Assembly (NCBI GenBank): GCA_013398055.1
Contig: VZRS01002741.1
Coordinates: 1 to 64,000 of the forward strand
Source of the DNA: Ifrita kowaldi
Taxonomy: Eukaryota > Chordata > Aves > Passeriformes > Cinclosomatidae
Direction: 5' to 3'
DNA: 64,000 nt
Each line of letters starts with the position of its first letter. The first letter of the stretch is position 1. The notes under the pieces were generated by a model, which worked only from the letters and a program-made list of their open reading frames with translations, was not told where the DNA came from and did not search any database. The translations under genes and the position numbers were made by a program. Positions 13,700-24,200 of the stretch are shown here, piece after piece.

Positions 13700-13969
13700 T
13701 CCTCTGGGTGGGCGCCGCGCCTGCCCTCGCCAGCCTGGCCGTCGCCATGTGCAGCCCCCGTGTGAGTGTCGCTGCCGGGGTCCCGGCTGCCCCCCGGAGC
13801 CCCGCGGCGCTGGGGGCTGGCCCCGCCGCCCCTAACCCGCGCTGCCGGGACTAAGCCGTGCCCTGTGCTGTGCTCCGCTTGCAGGACAGCATCCCGGTGG
13901 CCGCCTCGCTCCTGGGGGACCCCTCGGACACCGCCTCCTCCTGCCTGGCGCAGCGCTTGGGAAGGTGCG
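13700..13969 (+). pseudogene. PSMG4: Extra copy of PSMG4 exon 1 end, intron 1 and exon 2 (probable false duplication)
   Basis: This block repeats 14312-14581 at a constant offset of 612. It contains the last 62 bases of exon 1 (13700-13761), intron 1 and exon 2 (13885-13960). By eye the copies are identical except at 13962, where this copy has A and the other has T. That change turns the exon 2 donor GTAGGT into GAAGGT. Both ends abut a single n (13699 and 13970). Identity through the intron and both exons, with ends at ambiguity characters, indicates an assembly artefact or unmerged haplotype. A very recent tandem duplication is the alternative. If real, this copy lacks the exon 1 start and a working donor. 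Confidence 0.85.
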
Positions 13970-14181
13970 NAGCGGAGACTGTGCACGGACGGAGGGGTGG
14001 CCCGGGGAGGGGCGTGCAGGGAGCGGGGTGCGGACAGCGGTGTGCGTATCCGTGTGCCGTGTGCGGGTGGTCCCTGGGGGAGCGGGCAGCGTACATCCCC
14101 CCGGCGCCGGAGGGGCGGGCGGCCGCGCAGGGCCGGTGCCGGGGGCGGTGCCTCCCGGCGGGGCGGGCACGGCGGAGCGGG

Positions 14182-14233
14182 NNNNNNNNNNNNNNNNNNN
14201 NNNNNNNNNNNNNNNNNNNNNNNNNNNNNNNNN
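14182..14233. other. Assembly gap (52 N)
   Basis: Run of N directly upstream of the first readable PSMG4 codons. The gap hides the start codon and roughly the first 12 codons expected from the human protein; its true length is unknown. Confidence 0.98.
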
Positions 14234-14373
14234 TCGCCCTGCACGACTTCAGCGGGCAGCTGGGCGAGCAGCGGGGGCACTTCCACGCCATGCGGCTGCG
14301 GGACTCGCTCTTCCTCTGGGTGGGCGCCGCGCCTGCCCTCGCCAGCCTGGCCGTCGCCATGTGCAGCCCCCGT
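14234..14373 (+). CDS. PSMG4: PSMG4 coding exon 1, partial (start in gap)
   Basis: Two bases of a split codon, then ALHDFSGQLGEQRGHFHAMR and RLRDSLFLWVGAAP, ending AVAMCSPR at a CGT|GTGAGT donor. This is the first beta-strand region of the small chaperone fold, and the MRL-DSLFLWVG core is strongly conserved with human. The exon is cut on the left by the N gap. It is GC-rich, like the surrounding island. Confidence 0.93.
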
Positions 14374-14496
14374 GTGAGTGTCGCTGCCGGGGTCCCGGCT
14401 GCCCCCCGGAGCCCCGCGGCGCTGGGGGCTGGCCCCGCCGCCCCTAACCCGCGCTGCCGGGACTAAGCCGTGCCCTGTGCTGTGCTCCGCTTGCAG

Positions 14497-14572
14497 GACA
14501 GCATCCCGGTGGCCGCCTCGCTCCTGGGGGACCCCTCGGACACCGCCTCCTCCTGCCTGGCGCAGCGCTTGG
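14497..14572 (+). CDS. PSMG4: PSMG4 coding exon 2
   Basis: The acceptor is CTTGCAG at 14490-14496 and the donor is GTAGGT at 14573. The 76 nt encode DSIPVAASLLGDPSDTASSC and LAQRL, then the first base of the alanine codon finished by exon 3. Intron 1 is only 123 bp and lies inside the CpG island. An extra copy of this exon at 13885-13960 has a broken donor. Confidence 0.94.
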
Positions 14573-16114
14573 GTAGGTGCGGGCGGGGGTGCGGGGGAGC
14601 CGCCTCCCGCCGGGAACACGCGGGTCGGGAGCGGGCCGTGCCTTTCGGGTGGCCCCGAGCCGCCAGCCCGGGCTGGGTGGGCGCAGGGGGACGCGGTGCG
14701 CGCTGCCCCGGCCGCAGAGCCTCCACTGCTGCTGCTTGCGGCAGCTTCCATCCAATCCACCGATTCCTTGGTTTTTGTTTTTTTTTTCCCATCCGTGTAC
14801 GAGTCTGCGGCACCAGAGTCAGCGGCCTTGGCACGCTGTGCACTATCAAGAGTGAATTATTTAATATCTTTATCCTGGCTGTGGGTACGAGGCAGGGGCA
14901 GCACATGCTGCACCTGTCGAGTGGGGTTTCAAGTGACCTACTCTCTATAAACCTGTGACACTGCCGGGCGAGGTGGCCGTCATGCCAGGCACGTGCATTT
15001 TACCTGAAGATGAAGCCAATCCTCATCACATCTGGCACCTTTTAGCCCCCACATCTCAAGAAGTTCTGGCCTGGGAAGTCCAGGGCTGTCTCGCAGATGC
15101 TTGATCTGACTGACCCTAAAGGGCACCACTCGGGATGCCTCCTTTTCCATCACGTGTAGCATGCTACACCTACTGCAATGGCTGAAATCCTGAATCTTAA
15201 TGACAGCTTGCAAACTCCCATGTCCATACTGAAAAGATTAAAAATACACGGCCTAATGCGTCCTAGCGCCTTCCCAGCTCTGACAGCTGTGTCATGCTGG
15301 TTACTCATCATCACCCACCAGTGGCTGATGCAGCTCCAACTGGTGAACTGCTGAAGTGCTTCTTACCAGGTTTTAAAAGCAACATGCTGAGCTGCTCAGT
15401 CTCACCTTACATCTTCTGTTTCAGTTGGAAAGACCACAGAATTATTAATGATCTGTGTGCTGATCTCCATTTCAGGCAGTATGTCCTGAGTTTGTATTGT
15501 CAGGCACTTCCATGAGTCTGCACCTACTTCTCCTCCATGGCCATATATAAAAAACGGTTGCTCACAGGACTGATCTTTGAAAAACAGTACTAACATCTTT
15601 TCTTCTTCACAATAACTTCTCTTTTAATGAACACTGTTTTAGTCGACCCTGGTGGCACCATTTTCTTTACATACTGAGTTCAAACCTTTCCACTTTAGGC
15701 AATAATATTATGGGGTACTGTATAACATGATTTCTTTATGTGTAATTAGTGCTTTATCCCTAGAAAGTCAGTAAAAATGTGGTCAGAGAGGATTTCCTTT
15801 GGATAAAGTGTAGTAGTTTATTCCACTTTCCATTTGGTCTCCTTGTCACTCGTTTCTTCTGAATCTTGCTCTAATCTTCTGTGTAGCATTGGGGCCCAGC
15901 TGACAGCTCTAAGTTATCTTAGTCATTCCCATGCTCCTTTTGGGATTTTTTGTACATGTGCTTGCTATCTTCACTCTTTCAAGATTTATTCCATGTTTCA
16001 TAGCTGAAGTGCATAATAACTTGCCATTTCTTCCATTAATTCTCTCAGTGTTCTAGGGCAGAGGCTGCCTGAGTCACCTGACTTTTATTCTAGTGAGTTG
16101 TCTCAGTTTTGCTG

Positions 16115-16155
16115 TCTTTCTTTTTTCTTTCTTTCTTTTTTTTTTTTTTTTCTTA
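16115..16155. repeat. C/T-rich simple tract
   Basis: Pyrimidine run of CTTTC units and T stretches in PSMG4 intron 2. It is low complexity and of variable length in principle. Confidence 0.9.
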
Positions 16156-16685
16156 AAGTGCTTTCATTATTTCCATTACTAATTTCCCGTGCTTTGTTAC
16201 TGAGAACTGATACTGTTGCCTGGCACTGGTCTATAGGTTACTCTTTATCCTTGGAGTATAATGCACCTTCCTATTTTCTCTGTCTTTGTGTCTGTAGGTG
16301 TCTTTTGTTATCTCATCTTAAACTTCTGAGCCAGCTGTGGTCCAGCTGGCCTTTTGGGCCATGTTCCTCTGTATCCATGCCATCTATCCACTGGGTTGCA
16401 GGTTTCCTTGCTAGTCAGCCCCTTTCATATTATTTATATATACAGTTCTTGCTTGTGTGATCCTGCTTAAGGTATATTATTTTGAGGAAGGCCTATAGAG
16501 CTTTTTCACCTTTGGTTCAAAGGGGAAAGTCAATAATGCACTTCTGGCTTTGAATAATTATGTGCTTACTCTTCACCTGAACTTCTGAGAAAAGAAATAC
16601 ATCTTTCTGAAATCCCACACCTTAGTATTTAGGCTGGCTTTTGTCAGTCCAGCAATTTAGGTCAACTCGTGGTCACTTAGTCCAA

Positions 16686-16716
16686 ATTTATTTATTTATC
16701 TATTTATTTATCTATC
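16686..16716. repeat. (TTTA)n/(TCTA) tetranucleotide microsatellite
   Basis: Interrupted ATTT/ATCT tetranucleotide repeat in PSMG4 intron 2. Confidence 0.9.
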
Positions 16717-17578
16717 CTGAGACCAGTGGATCTGCAAAATCATCAACAAGCATCCCTGTATCTTTGTTTCACAAAGTGCTTGGTAAGGAAATCTGTGTTC
16801 CACCTCAGCTAGAAATACCCAGCTTTGCTGTTATTCATGTTTAGTTTTCCTCTGGGAATTTAAATCCTTGTTACTCTCACTAAATCTGTAATAGCAGAGA
16901 TGCTGCTCACAGCCAAGTCTGGCTTGTAGTTGTACTTCCAAGGTAGCCTTTTTAACCATCCTGACATGTGGTAACCTTCAGGCAGGCAGTTTTTCCCCCC
17001 CTCTCCCCTCCCCTTCCTGATGCTTGTCACCATTTTTTCCATGCAGTTTCTTGTGTTCACAGGCACTAACAGGACTAGCATGCGATGCCATTTGCACATA
17101 ACTGTTTCCATTTCTTATACCTGCCAGCTGCATTCCATCATCTGCCATGTGTTCCTGCAATGTCAGGTTTCCTGCCCTGGAGCAGGAGTTTCAGTGCTGC
17201 TGTGCATCAGTGCACACATTCTCCTTTTGTTTTCTTTAGAGCTTGGTAGGGGTCCTAGCCACGACAGCTGCATTTCATGTATTGGCTCTATCTCCTTCCT
17301 TATTTCCAATGTTTTTCTTTTCTGTTGCTGAAGACACATATGCCTCATTTCTATTCCTCTTCCTGCATTTATCTGTCTATATCTGCTTGTATGAGGTGCA
17401 AGGACTGTTTCCCAGCACTCTGCCTGATTGCTTTGGCACAAGATGTGTCTCACTAGTCAATAAACCCATATTCTAAGATTGTTTCCTGTAGGATGCTGAA
17501 GGCCAGTTCTTGAGGAAGTCCTTGTCCATTAGTGCCTCCCTCACCTGCATATCCTGAAATCACAGTGCTTTGGGCTGC

Positions 17579-17621
17579 AGTACTGATTAGTGCCATGTCT
17601 GGTTAGTACTGATTAGTGCCA
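17579..17621. repeat. Short tandem duplication, 26-bp unit
   Basis: The 17-mer AGTACTGATTAGTGCCA occurs at 17579-17595 and again at 17605-17621, giving a 26-bp period with less than two units. Confidence 0.85.
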
Positions 17622-19788
17622 ATCTTCCTTCTGTAGGGACTGGCAGACTCTTGGTGAAGATCACATCAACCTCTTCCTTGAGTATTTCTCAGCTGGGTGC
17701 TGTTCATTTCCACCGCCTGTTTTGCAGCATGAATAGTCTACAAACTTACACCTAACACTTGTTCTGCCTCTTCTGTTCCCACTGGGCTCCTCTTCAAGCT
17801 TTGATTTGGGCCTTTGCCCTGTACATGAAGTTGTAGGAGCAGATCTGTGCTGCTGTAGTTTTCCCCTGGCATTCAGCACATCCCAGACAATGGCTGTCAA
17901 GGATGTTTTCCCTCCGCTTCGAAGAGCCAGTGGAACAGGGGTTATTAACCAGGCTGCATGGGAAGCAGACCTGCTGGAGGGCTTCTTAGGTAAGCCTTGT
18001 CCTTTGCAGTTTTCTGCTTTACTCTGAAGTTGCAGATGGTCTTCCAGGGAGGGATAAGATCTGCCCTCTTTTGTCCTTTCCACAAGAGTGCACATGTCCT
18101 ACTGAATCCTCAGGAAGCGGGGACAGAGAAAGTCCCACTGCCCCTCAGAGCTGGGGCACAGCTCTGGGAGCAGAGGTCCTTGGCACAGGCAGCCCAGAGG
18201 AATTCAGAGATTCACACTGTTCCTGGGAACTGGAACAGCATCCCAGAGACTCTATAGGCAAACATAATTAAGGAGTTGAGTTTTGACACTGCAGTGCACT
18301 GTATAGTTTTGTTAGCTAGGATAATGGTATTAATTAGTTCAGAATTAGCATTGCATTCATTTAGGGCATGATGATGAAGCACTAGTGCTTACAAAACGTG
18401 CTGCTTTATACCACAAAAATCTAGTGCCAGGTGCTAATTTTTGCAATCAGAGCACCACGCTGCATTATATCAGCATTTTGTAGTGCCAAGTCTCAAAAGG
18501 CAAATGAGTCCTTGCATTTCAGAAGCAGCTCTACTTACTGAGTCAGGAAGCTGGTAACCTGCTAGAATGGAAAATAATAATAAATTCATTTGCATAATGA
18601 AAATGCCTCAAAGGAGTAGTTTAACTACATTTTGTACATTCATACATATATATGGGTTTTCTGTAGTTAACTATTTAGTTTCCTATTTAGAAAGAGTTGA
18701 GATCTTTGAAGCCCCAGTGTCTCTATTCTGAAGTTTTAAAAATTCAGATGATATTTTTGAATATTCAGTAGAACAGTCTGCTTTGTGTCTGGGATCATTA
18801 CCTCCCAGCTCATTCCCTGGCAAGAATATCTTGTGACCCAAATACTATTTTTTGTCTTCTATTTTACACAACTTAATTTAAATTTAGTGCCTATTTTTCC
18901 TACATGGTACTTACATTTTTCACAAAGTTGAATTTCAGTAATATATAAAGAGAGCCACAAATTTGCTATATTACTGTGGTAAAATCTAAGTAGGATGCCA
19001 TTTTATTTATAAAACACTTCTTGGTGTTATCTCTTCTACTCTGATAATTAAGTCTTCTTGTCCCAGTGGACAGGTTTTTTTGTCACTGTTAATTAGCTCT
19101 GTCATGGAAAGCAGCTCTTAATTTTGTAGCATCTCTCTCTAGGTATTTGTCATTACACTAGCCTGGAGCTTGTGCTTGGCTTCATCATGTTCACCCAAGG
19201 CTCTCTCCAGCCTCTTGGAGCATTCATGGACTCTGTGAATAAAGGTTAAAGGAAACAAAATTGACAGCAAGCTTAGACAGAACTGGTGCATAGCTTTTTG
19301 GGGCCTTTTAAGGGGGGGTTCATCATAAAACAGAACTTAGTTAATTAGGGCCAAATCACTTTCTTGTGTGCTTTCCCCCTCTAGTGTTTTACACAGCACA
19401 GATTTACCAGCTCTGAATTTCAGTGCTAAGAGTCCAGTACAGTCTGTGGCTTCACTTACAATGTAAGATATTTAAGAAGTGTCCAAAAATCCACTAAAAG
19501 CACTGCAAGGCTTTCCAGTGACTAATGGTGTCTTGTGTCAGGTCAAAAACTACTTGACAGTCACCAATCTTACATTGTTCACTTCTGTGATGTGCAAAGC
19601 CTTGCTCAACTCCCCAGTGATCAGGGACTTGTTCTGCTGTTCCTTTATAACTGCACCCAGCACAGCAGGAGTGGAGAACATCATCTTAGAAATCTGGATG
19701 ATGCAGCTTTTTAAGAGACTTGCTTAAATACCATAGTCACTTTTGTATAAGAATAAACTGTGGCTGACTACTCTGTTTTGTGTTTTAG

Positions 19789-19910
19789 CCAGCAAGACGA
19801 AAAAGCAGATATTTGTCAGCTACAATCTTCAAAACACAGACAGCAATTTCACCTTACTCATAGAAAACAGGATCAAAGAAGAAATGACAGCTTTTCCAGA
19901 GAAGTTCTGA
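19789..19910 (+). CDS. PSMG4: PSMG4 coding exon 3 (C-terminus)
   Basis: After TGTTTTAG, CC completes the split alanine. The exon continues SKTKKQIFVSYNLQNTDSN, then FTLLIENRIKEEMTAFPEKF and a TGA stop at 19908-19910. The C-terminus ending in FPEKF is the human ending. Composition is AT-rich, unlike exons 1 and 2, because this exon lies outside the CpG island. Confidence 0.95.
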
Positions 19911-20315
19911 CTGCACATCACTGTAAAAGAAGATGAAGGTTTTGTTTCAGAAAAACTGATTGCAATTTTCACACTGACATTCAGTTAGTATATTTCTTTT
20001 GTATTATTTTGATTGAATTTGTGGTTGTTATTAAATATAGACACACTTGGCTTGATTTTTTTTTTCAAATACAATTTGAATTTTCAATTTTAAAGCAAAA
20101 AATTTTTTTCCTACCTGCTAAGTAGGATAGCAAATGGATGCTGCAATGGATGCCCATCATTGTAAAAGTGCACATGGTGTCTGGCCTCCACACAGGACTG
20201 GGATCTGGTGGGAAATCAGTTCCTAATGCTATCTGTAGAATTAATCTACTGTGTACTAGCACTGAACATAATAGAGCAGCTTTTAGTGTTCAAATAAAGA
20301 AACCCTGCATTTTTG
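19911..20315 (+). other. PSMG4: PSMG4 3'UTR (end inferred)
   Basis: AT-rich sequence after the stop. ATTAAA at 20031-20036 and AATAAA at 20293-20298 are candidate poly(A) signals. The stronger distal one would place the transcript end near 20315. The end point is inferred. Confidence 0.6.
20293..20298 (+). terminator. PSMG4: Candidate PSMG4 poly(A) signal AATAAA
   Basis: Canonical hexamer 383 bases after the stop codon, with GT-rich sequence about 20-50 bases downstream. Confidence 0.6.
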
Positions 20316-21284
20316 TATGGTAAAGCTGTGGCATGAGTGTTACCTTTCTCCTTTTAGCCCCTCTTGGTTGTAGTACTGGTGCTAAACACTGGATTTCCTT
20401 CCATCCCTTGGGCACTAAGAACACTACAAGGGTTTCACAAAGCTTATTTTTGCATCCCTGAGGACTACATAGGAGGGAAAAGCTCCAGTTGACTTCTGGA
20501 GTAATAGATAACTCTATCAGGCTGCTAGAAGAGCATCACATGTCAATTGCGCATATACATAAAACAGAGAGGTCTAGTACCATGACCACCAGTGAAAAAC
20601 ATCCTGCTGCTGCATCTCTGGACTTGCTTTCAGGTGGGATGGGTATCCTTTCAAAGGCAGATCCATGGGCTATTTTGTTTAATGAGATGGCAGCTAGGAG
20701 TTAACTACCCAGGTTATTTTTTTTTCACTCCGAGTTGAGCTTTGACTCGAGCTCAAGCATCAGCTTCTGATACAAACTGAAACTGCTAGTGCTGCTGCTA
20801 GACAACTGTCCTAAGTACCTACAGAAAAGTGATCAATTTACCTTGCTGTGGTGCCACAATCAGCAATTAAAAACTAACTGGGAGGCTGCTGCTGTAGAAA
20901 GCTCAGCTGCTGCTGATTCTCTTGTCCAAAAGGGTTTGAACCCCCAGTGGCATCAAAGTCTCAGATCTGGTGTGGGTGCAGAGGGCCCCTCCTTACCTGG
21001 TGGGAACAGCTGCCTGTCCTTGGCTGCAGTTCAAGACCAGAACAGCAAAAAGCAACTGTTGAAGGGTATTTTCTTTCTAATTTACACCACCCGGGAAACA
21101 GAGTCAACTATGCTTCTGTAATTGACTATAAAGGATAATTAGCTGCAAATCAATGTGCTGTTTTAATTAGCCTGATTTACAAACGGCTGTTTGTAGAGCA
21201 GGGTAGGGCTGTTTGCTGAGGCATCAGCTGCTGCTGTGTGTTTGAGAAGTCACTGCAAGGGAGCCACACCAGGGAGAGCAAACT
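20316..21284. other. Short intergenic spacer between convergent genes
   Basis: About 970 bp between the inferred poly(A) ends of PSMG4 (plus) and SLC22A23 (minus). No gene, transposon or repeat was recognised. Transcripts reading through either end would overlap antisense. Confidence 0.6.
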
Positions 21285-24200
21285 GATGGGACAACGTCAT
21301 TTTATTCTGTACATTTACATACAAAGTTCTTCTCAGTAGGTACAACAGATGTAACATCATGCAGACATTTAGCTTGTAAGACTGTTTTCAGTACTTGATT
21401 TAAGCTTGTGCTATGAGGAAGCACCACCAGACTATTCATGATCAAAACATACAGTAACACGATTCTTTAAAACTTCATCAGAAACTGAAATGGGGAGGGA
21501 GATCTCGCCCACTAGACAAAACACACTGTACTCCTTTCCCGAAACATTTTACACAATACATTTAAAATGAGGTTTGTAATTTCATTTTTTCTTAAAAAAT
21601 AAAATGAAATAAAAAAAAGTTACAGTGGGGGAGATCATCCCCCCACTCAATAGTGTTGTCTTATGTGCCAGCTACAGGCGCAACTTGACTTGACATTCAC
21701 AGAGTTCAGTTAATGGCACTTCTGCTTCCAGTTTGGTGACCAATAAAGTGTTTGGCTCCAGGAAGTGGCAACAGTTGAGTAAAATACTTCCGCTAAAAAG
21801 AATGACAACAAAAGAAGCCTGCTCAGTGAAACCCAAAAGTAAATCACACAACCCCCTTTCAGAGTGGCCACAAAACACTGGCAAACAGGCGACTGTGGTT
21901 ATCCGTTTGCAGTGTGTCTGGCAACAAAAGCAGTACTGAAACCTTAAAAGGAGGGCAAAACCCCCAAGATCAAGCATAATGTCACTTCACATTTTTGTTT
22001 GAACTTACAAAGATGGAGAAAGCCCTTAAATGGTAAACCCAAAGAAAAAATCTACTGATGGGCTTAGAGGTTACTGAAGGTTCACAGAAAAAAGGCCAAA
22101 AACGGACAAGACAGCTTGGACTGCTTCCCCTGTTGTGGTGGCCAGAAAGAGCCGCCTGAGTAAAGCCTTTCCTGGTGATGGCTGCAGAGGAGACACGGCC
22201 AAGGAGCCAATGGTGCAGCAGGCTGGGACCCCAGCTGAGAGCCCTGTCCTGCTGCAGGACTTGACAAGGCAGAGCAAGCATCCCCATGCTTCCCTTCTGC
22301 CCTGCTGCATCACCTGGTACCTGACCCCTCCACACAAGATAGGTTTCGTGAAAGCTTTCCAACTCCATGAGCACGTGTGGAAGAACATAATCATCACAGA
22401 AGTGTTCATGTTTTCAGGAAAAGGAGCAAAACTGGAACTGCCAAGGCAGGAAATTAGTTTTTATTTTATTGTCGTGACAGAGGCAGAGGGCCAGACTGAC
22501 TAGAGAAGCTGGGGCTCCCTTCATTGCAGATCAGTACCGACTACCTGGTTTCAAGCAAAAAACCAAAAAAGCAGCAAATCAAATCAACTTCATAAGATTT
22601 TTTTCTTAAAAAAATTAAAATGCTGCATGTTCCTGTCACCTAGTGTATGTACTATCTAAATGTTGACATGTTTAAACAACGATTCTTTTCCCTGTGCCTG
22701 TCTGTCATCAGAGAGCAACCACCAGAATAGGAAACGATAAAGCGCTGTGGACAACAGCGGTGAGCTCACCAGGACCACTGACAGTGCTGGAAGCAGCCGG
22801 GTTTATAGGCTTGTGGATGGTCTACAAGAGCTGTACCGCAGCTTGAGCACACGGGCCACGAAGAAGACCATGAAGGAAGGAGCCACTGGCTCCACGGCAT
22901 GATGGATGGCAGGACGCTGCTTTCTGCCTCTGCACTTGCATCTTCTCTGCTCTCCGGCCCTTTTTCTCTTCCCTGAAGCCTTGTTTTGCTTCTTCAGTTT
23001 TTTTTGTCATGAACCCATTTTTTTCGTCCCCGAATGTGTGTGGCTTGCAACAAGCATCTCGCATTGAAGGCAAAAAGTATTGCACAAATTTGGCACGTGA
23101 ATACTGCACGAGTGGGGAAGGGCTGGGTTCTTTCCTCAGGTGAACACAGACTACAAAGGTCTCGGCACAGAACAAAAAGAAGCAGCTGCACTCAAGCCTG
23201 ACAATAAAACTTGAGTGTAAGGAAGATCAGGCTCTTGCTGTCACAGCAAGTCTAGCAAAGCTGAAAAAAGCCAGTAGTGTAACTCTGGGTGAAACTACCA
23301 TCAACTGGTCCAGTGTTTCTTACCAGGCTCAAGAAGAACCCAAATGTCCACATCATCCTCTGTGGAAATTAGCAGCTTTAGGACAACATTGCTACTCTGA
23401 ACACAACTGCCTCTGTCTCTTCTGCAGGTCTACCTGTCCCCTTGCATCCGTCAGCATCTGAGGCTGCGCTGCTTTACTGCGTGGCCTGCCGGGGAGCATG
23501 GATCTCTGATTTATTGGGGACTGTAAGAGGACATCGGCAGCCTAATGGAGGATGGAAATCGTTAGGTACAGTAGTTAATCGACAATATATACAGCAAGGG
23601 AGGAAGGGGAAGGGAAGGTAGAGGAGGAAAGTGCGAATGAGCACTTCCCTTGCATATGAACGCAAGATGTACATCAAACAAAGTGGCAATCATACGGACA
23701 CTCAGTACAACATTGACATCCTGCTGCTCTGTTTGAACGTCTGCACTACCGAGCAATCACTAATGGATAGCCTGAGTGAGAAAGGAAAAGGGGGAGGGAG
23801 AACAGGGGGGGTTCACTACAATGCAAGAAAGCTGTTTGTTTACAGAGTCCTTGCACTGAACTAGATCCTCACGATATTCTCTTGAGTGAGAACCAAAAGC
23901 CAATGGCCGAAGGAAATAGTTGGTTTGGGGGCTGGAGGAGAGAAGGCAAGTGGCCACTATCAAAGTGCCATCTGCACAGCAGGAGGTAAAGTGGATGTTC
24001 ACTTGGTGTAGAATTGATCCAATTTAAGTAAACTTTTTTCCTGAACTAAAATCTTACAAGAACTGTTGGGAAATTGGGGAAATAAGGGTGAGTTCATTGT
24101 ATATTCTTGGGTCAGAACCAGAACACATCTCTAAGAGCCCAAGACAGTTCAGTAAGTCATTATTCACAGGCTATAAATTCATTCCTTTCCAACACTCATT

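Larger units (their letters stand above)
13300..14760. promoter_or_regulatory. CpG island at the 5' end of PSMG4
   Basis: GC- and CpG-dense island containing PSMG4 exons 1 and 2 and ending shortly after exon 2, typical for a housekeeping-gene promoter. It is broken by n at 13699 and 13970 and by an N gap at 14182-14233. The PSMG4 start codon and 5'UTR are not visible and probably lie in the gap. Order within the island is doubtful because of the duplicated block. Confidence 0.75.
14573..19788 (+). other. PSMG4 intron 2
   Basis: A GT-AG intron of about 5.2 kb (GTAGGT ... TTTTAG). The sequence is AT-rich and pyrimidine-rich on the plus strand. It contains a C/T tract (16115-16155), a TTTA/TCTA tetranucleotide repeat (16686-16716), a short 26-bp tandem repeat (17579-17621) and a coiled-coil-like antisense frame (19077-19232). 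Antisense frames of 83-144 codons occur at 16860-17453 and 17661-18095; I recognise no protein in them. Confidence 0.85.
14234..20315 (+). other. PSMG4: PSMG4 gene (proteasome assembly chaperone 4), 5' end in gap
   Basis: PSMG4 (PAC4) forms a heterodimer with PSMG3 (PAC3) that helps assemble the alpha-ring of the 20S proteasome in the cytosol. Three exons join in phase: exon 1 ends after a complete codon, and exon 2 ends with one base of the alanine codon completed by exon 3. The joined readable product is 111 residues: 46 from exon 1, 25 from exon 2, one split alanine and 39 from exon 3. The human protein is about 123 residues, so about 12 N-terminal residues are missing. Landmarks matching the human protein as remembered include MRLRDSLFLWVG, DSIPV, SLLGD and SYNLQNTDSNF. 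The reading frame is intact, so the gene looks functional. The end is placed just past an AATAAA. Confidence 0.93.

Noticed and set aside
13282..14760. 492-codon minus-strand open frame across the PSMG4 CpG island
   Set aside because: It runs through the N gap and antisense to real PSMG4 exons, and its repeats come from the duplicated block. GC-rich DNA has few stop codons.
17661..18095. 144-codon minus-strand frame in PSMG4 intron 2 considered as a nested gene or retroelement
   Set aside because: No reverse transcriptase, gag-like or other known motif was recognised, and no terminal repeats were seen.
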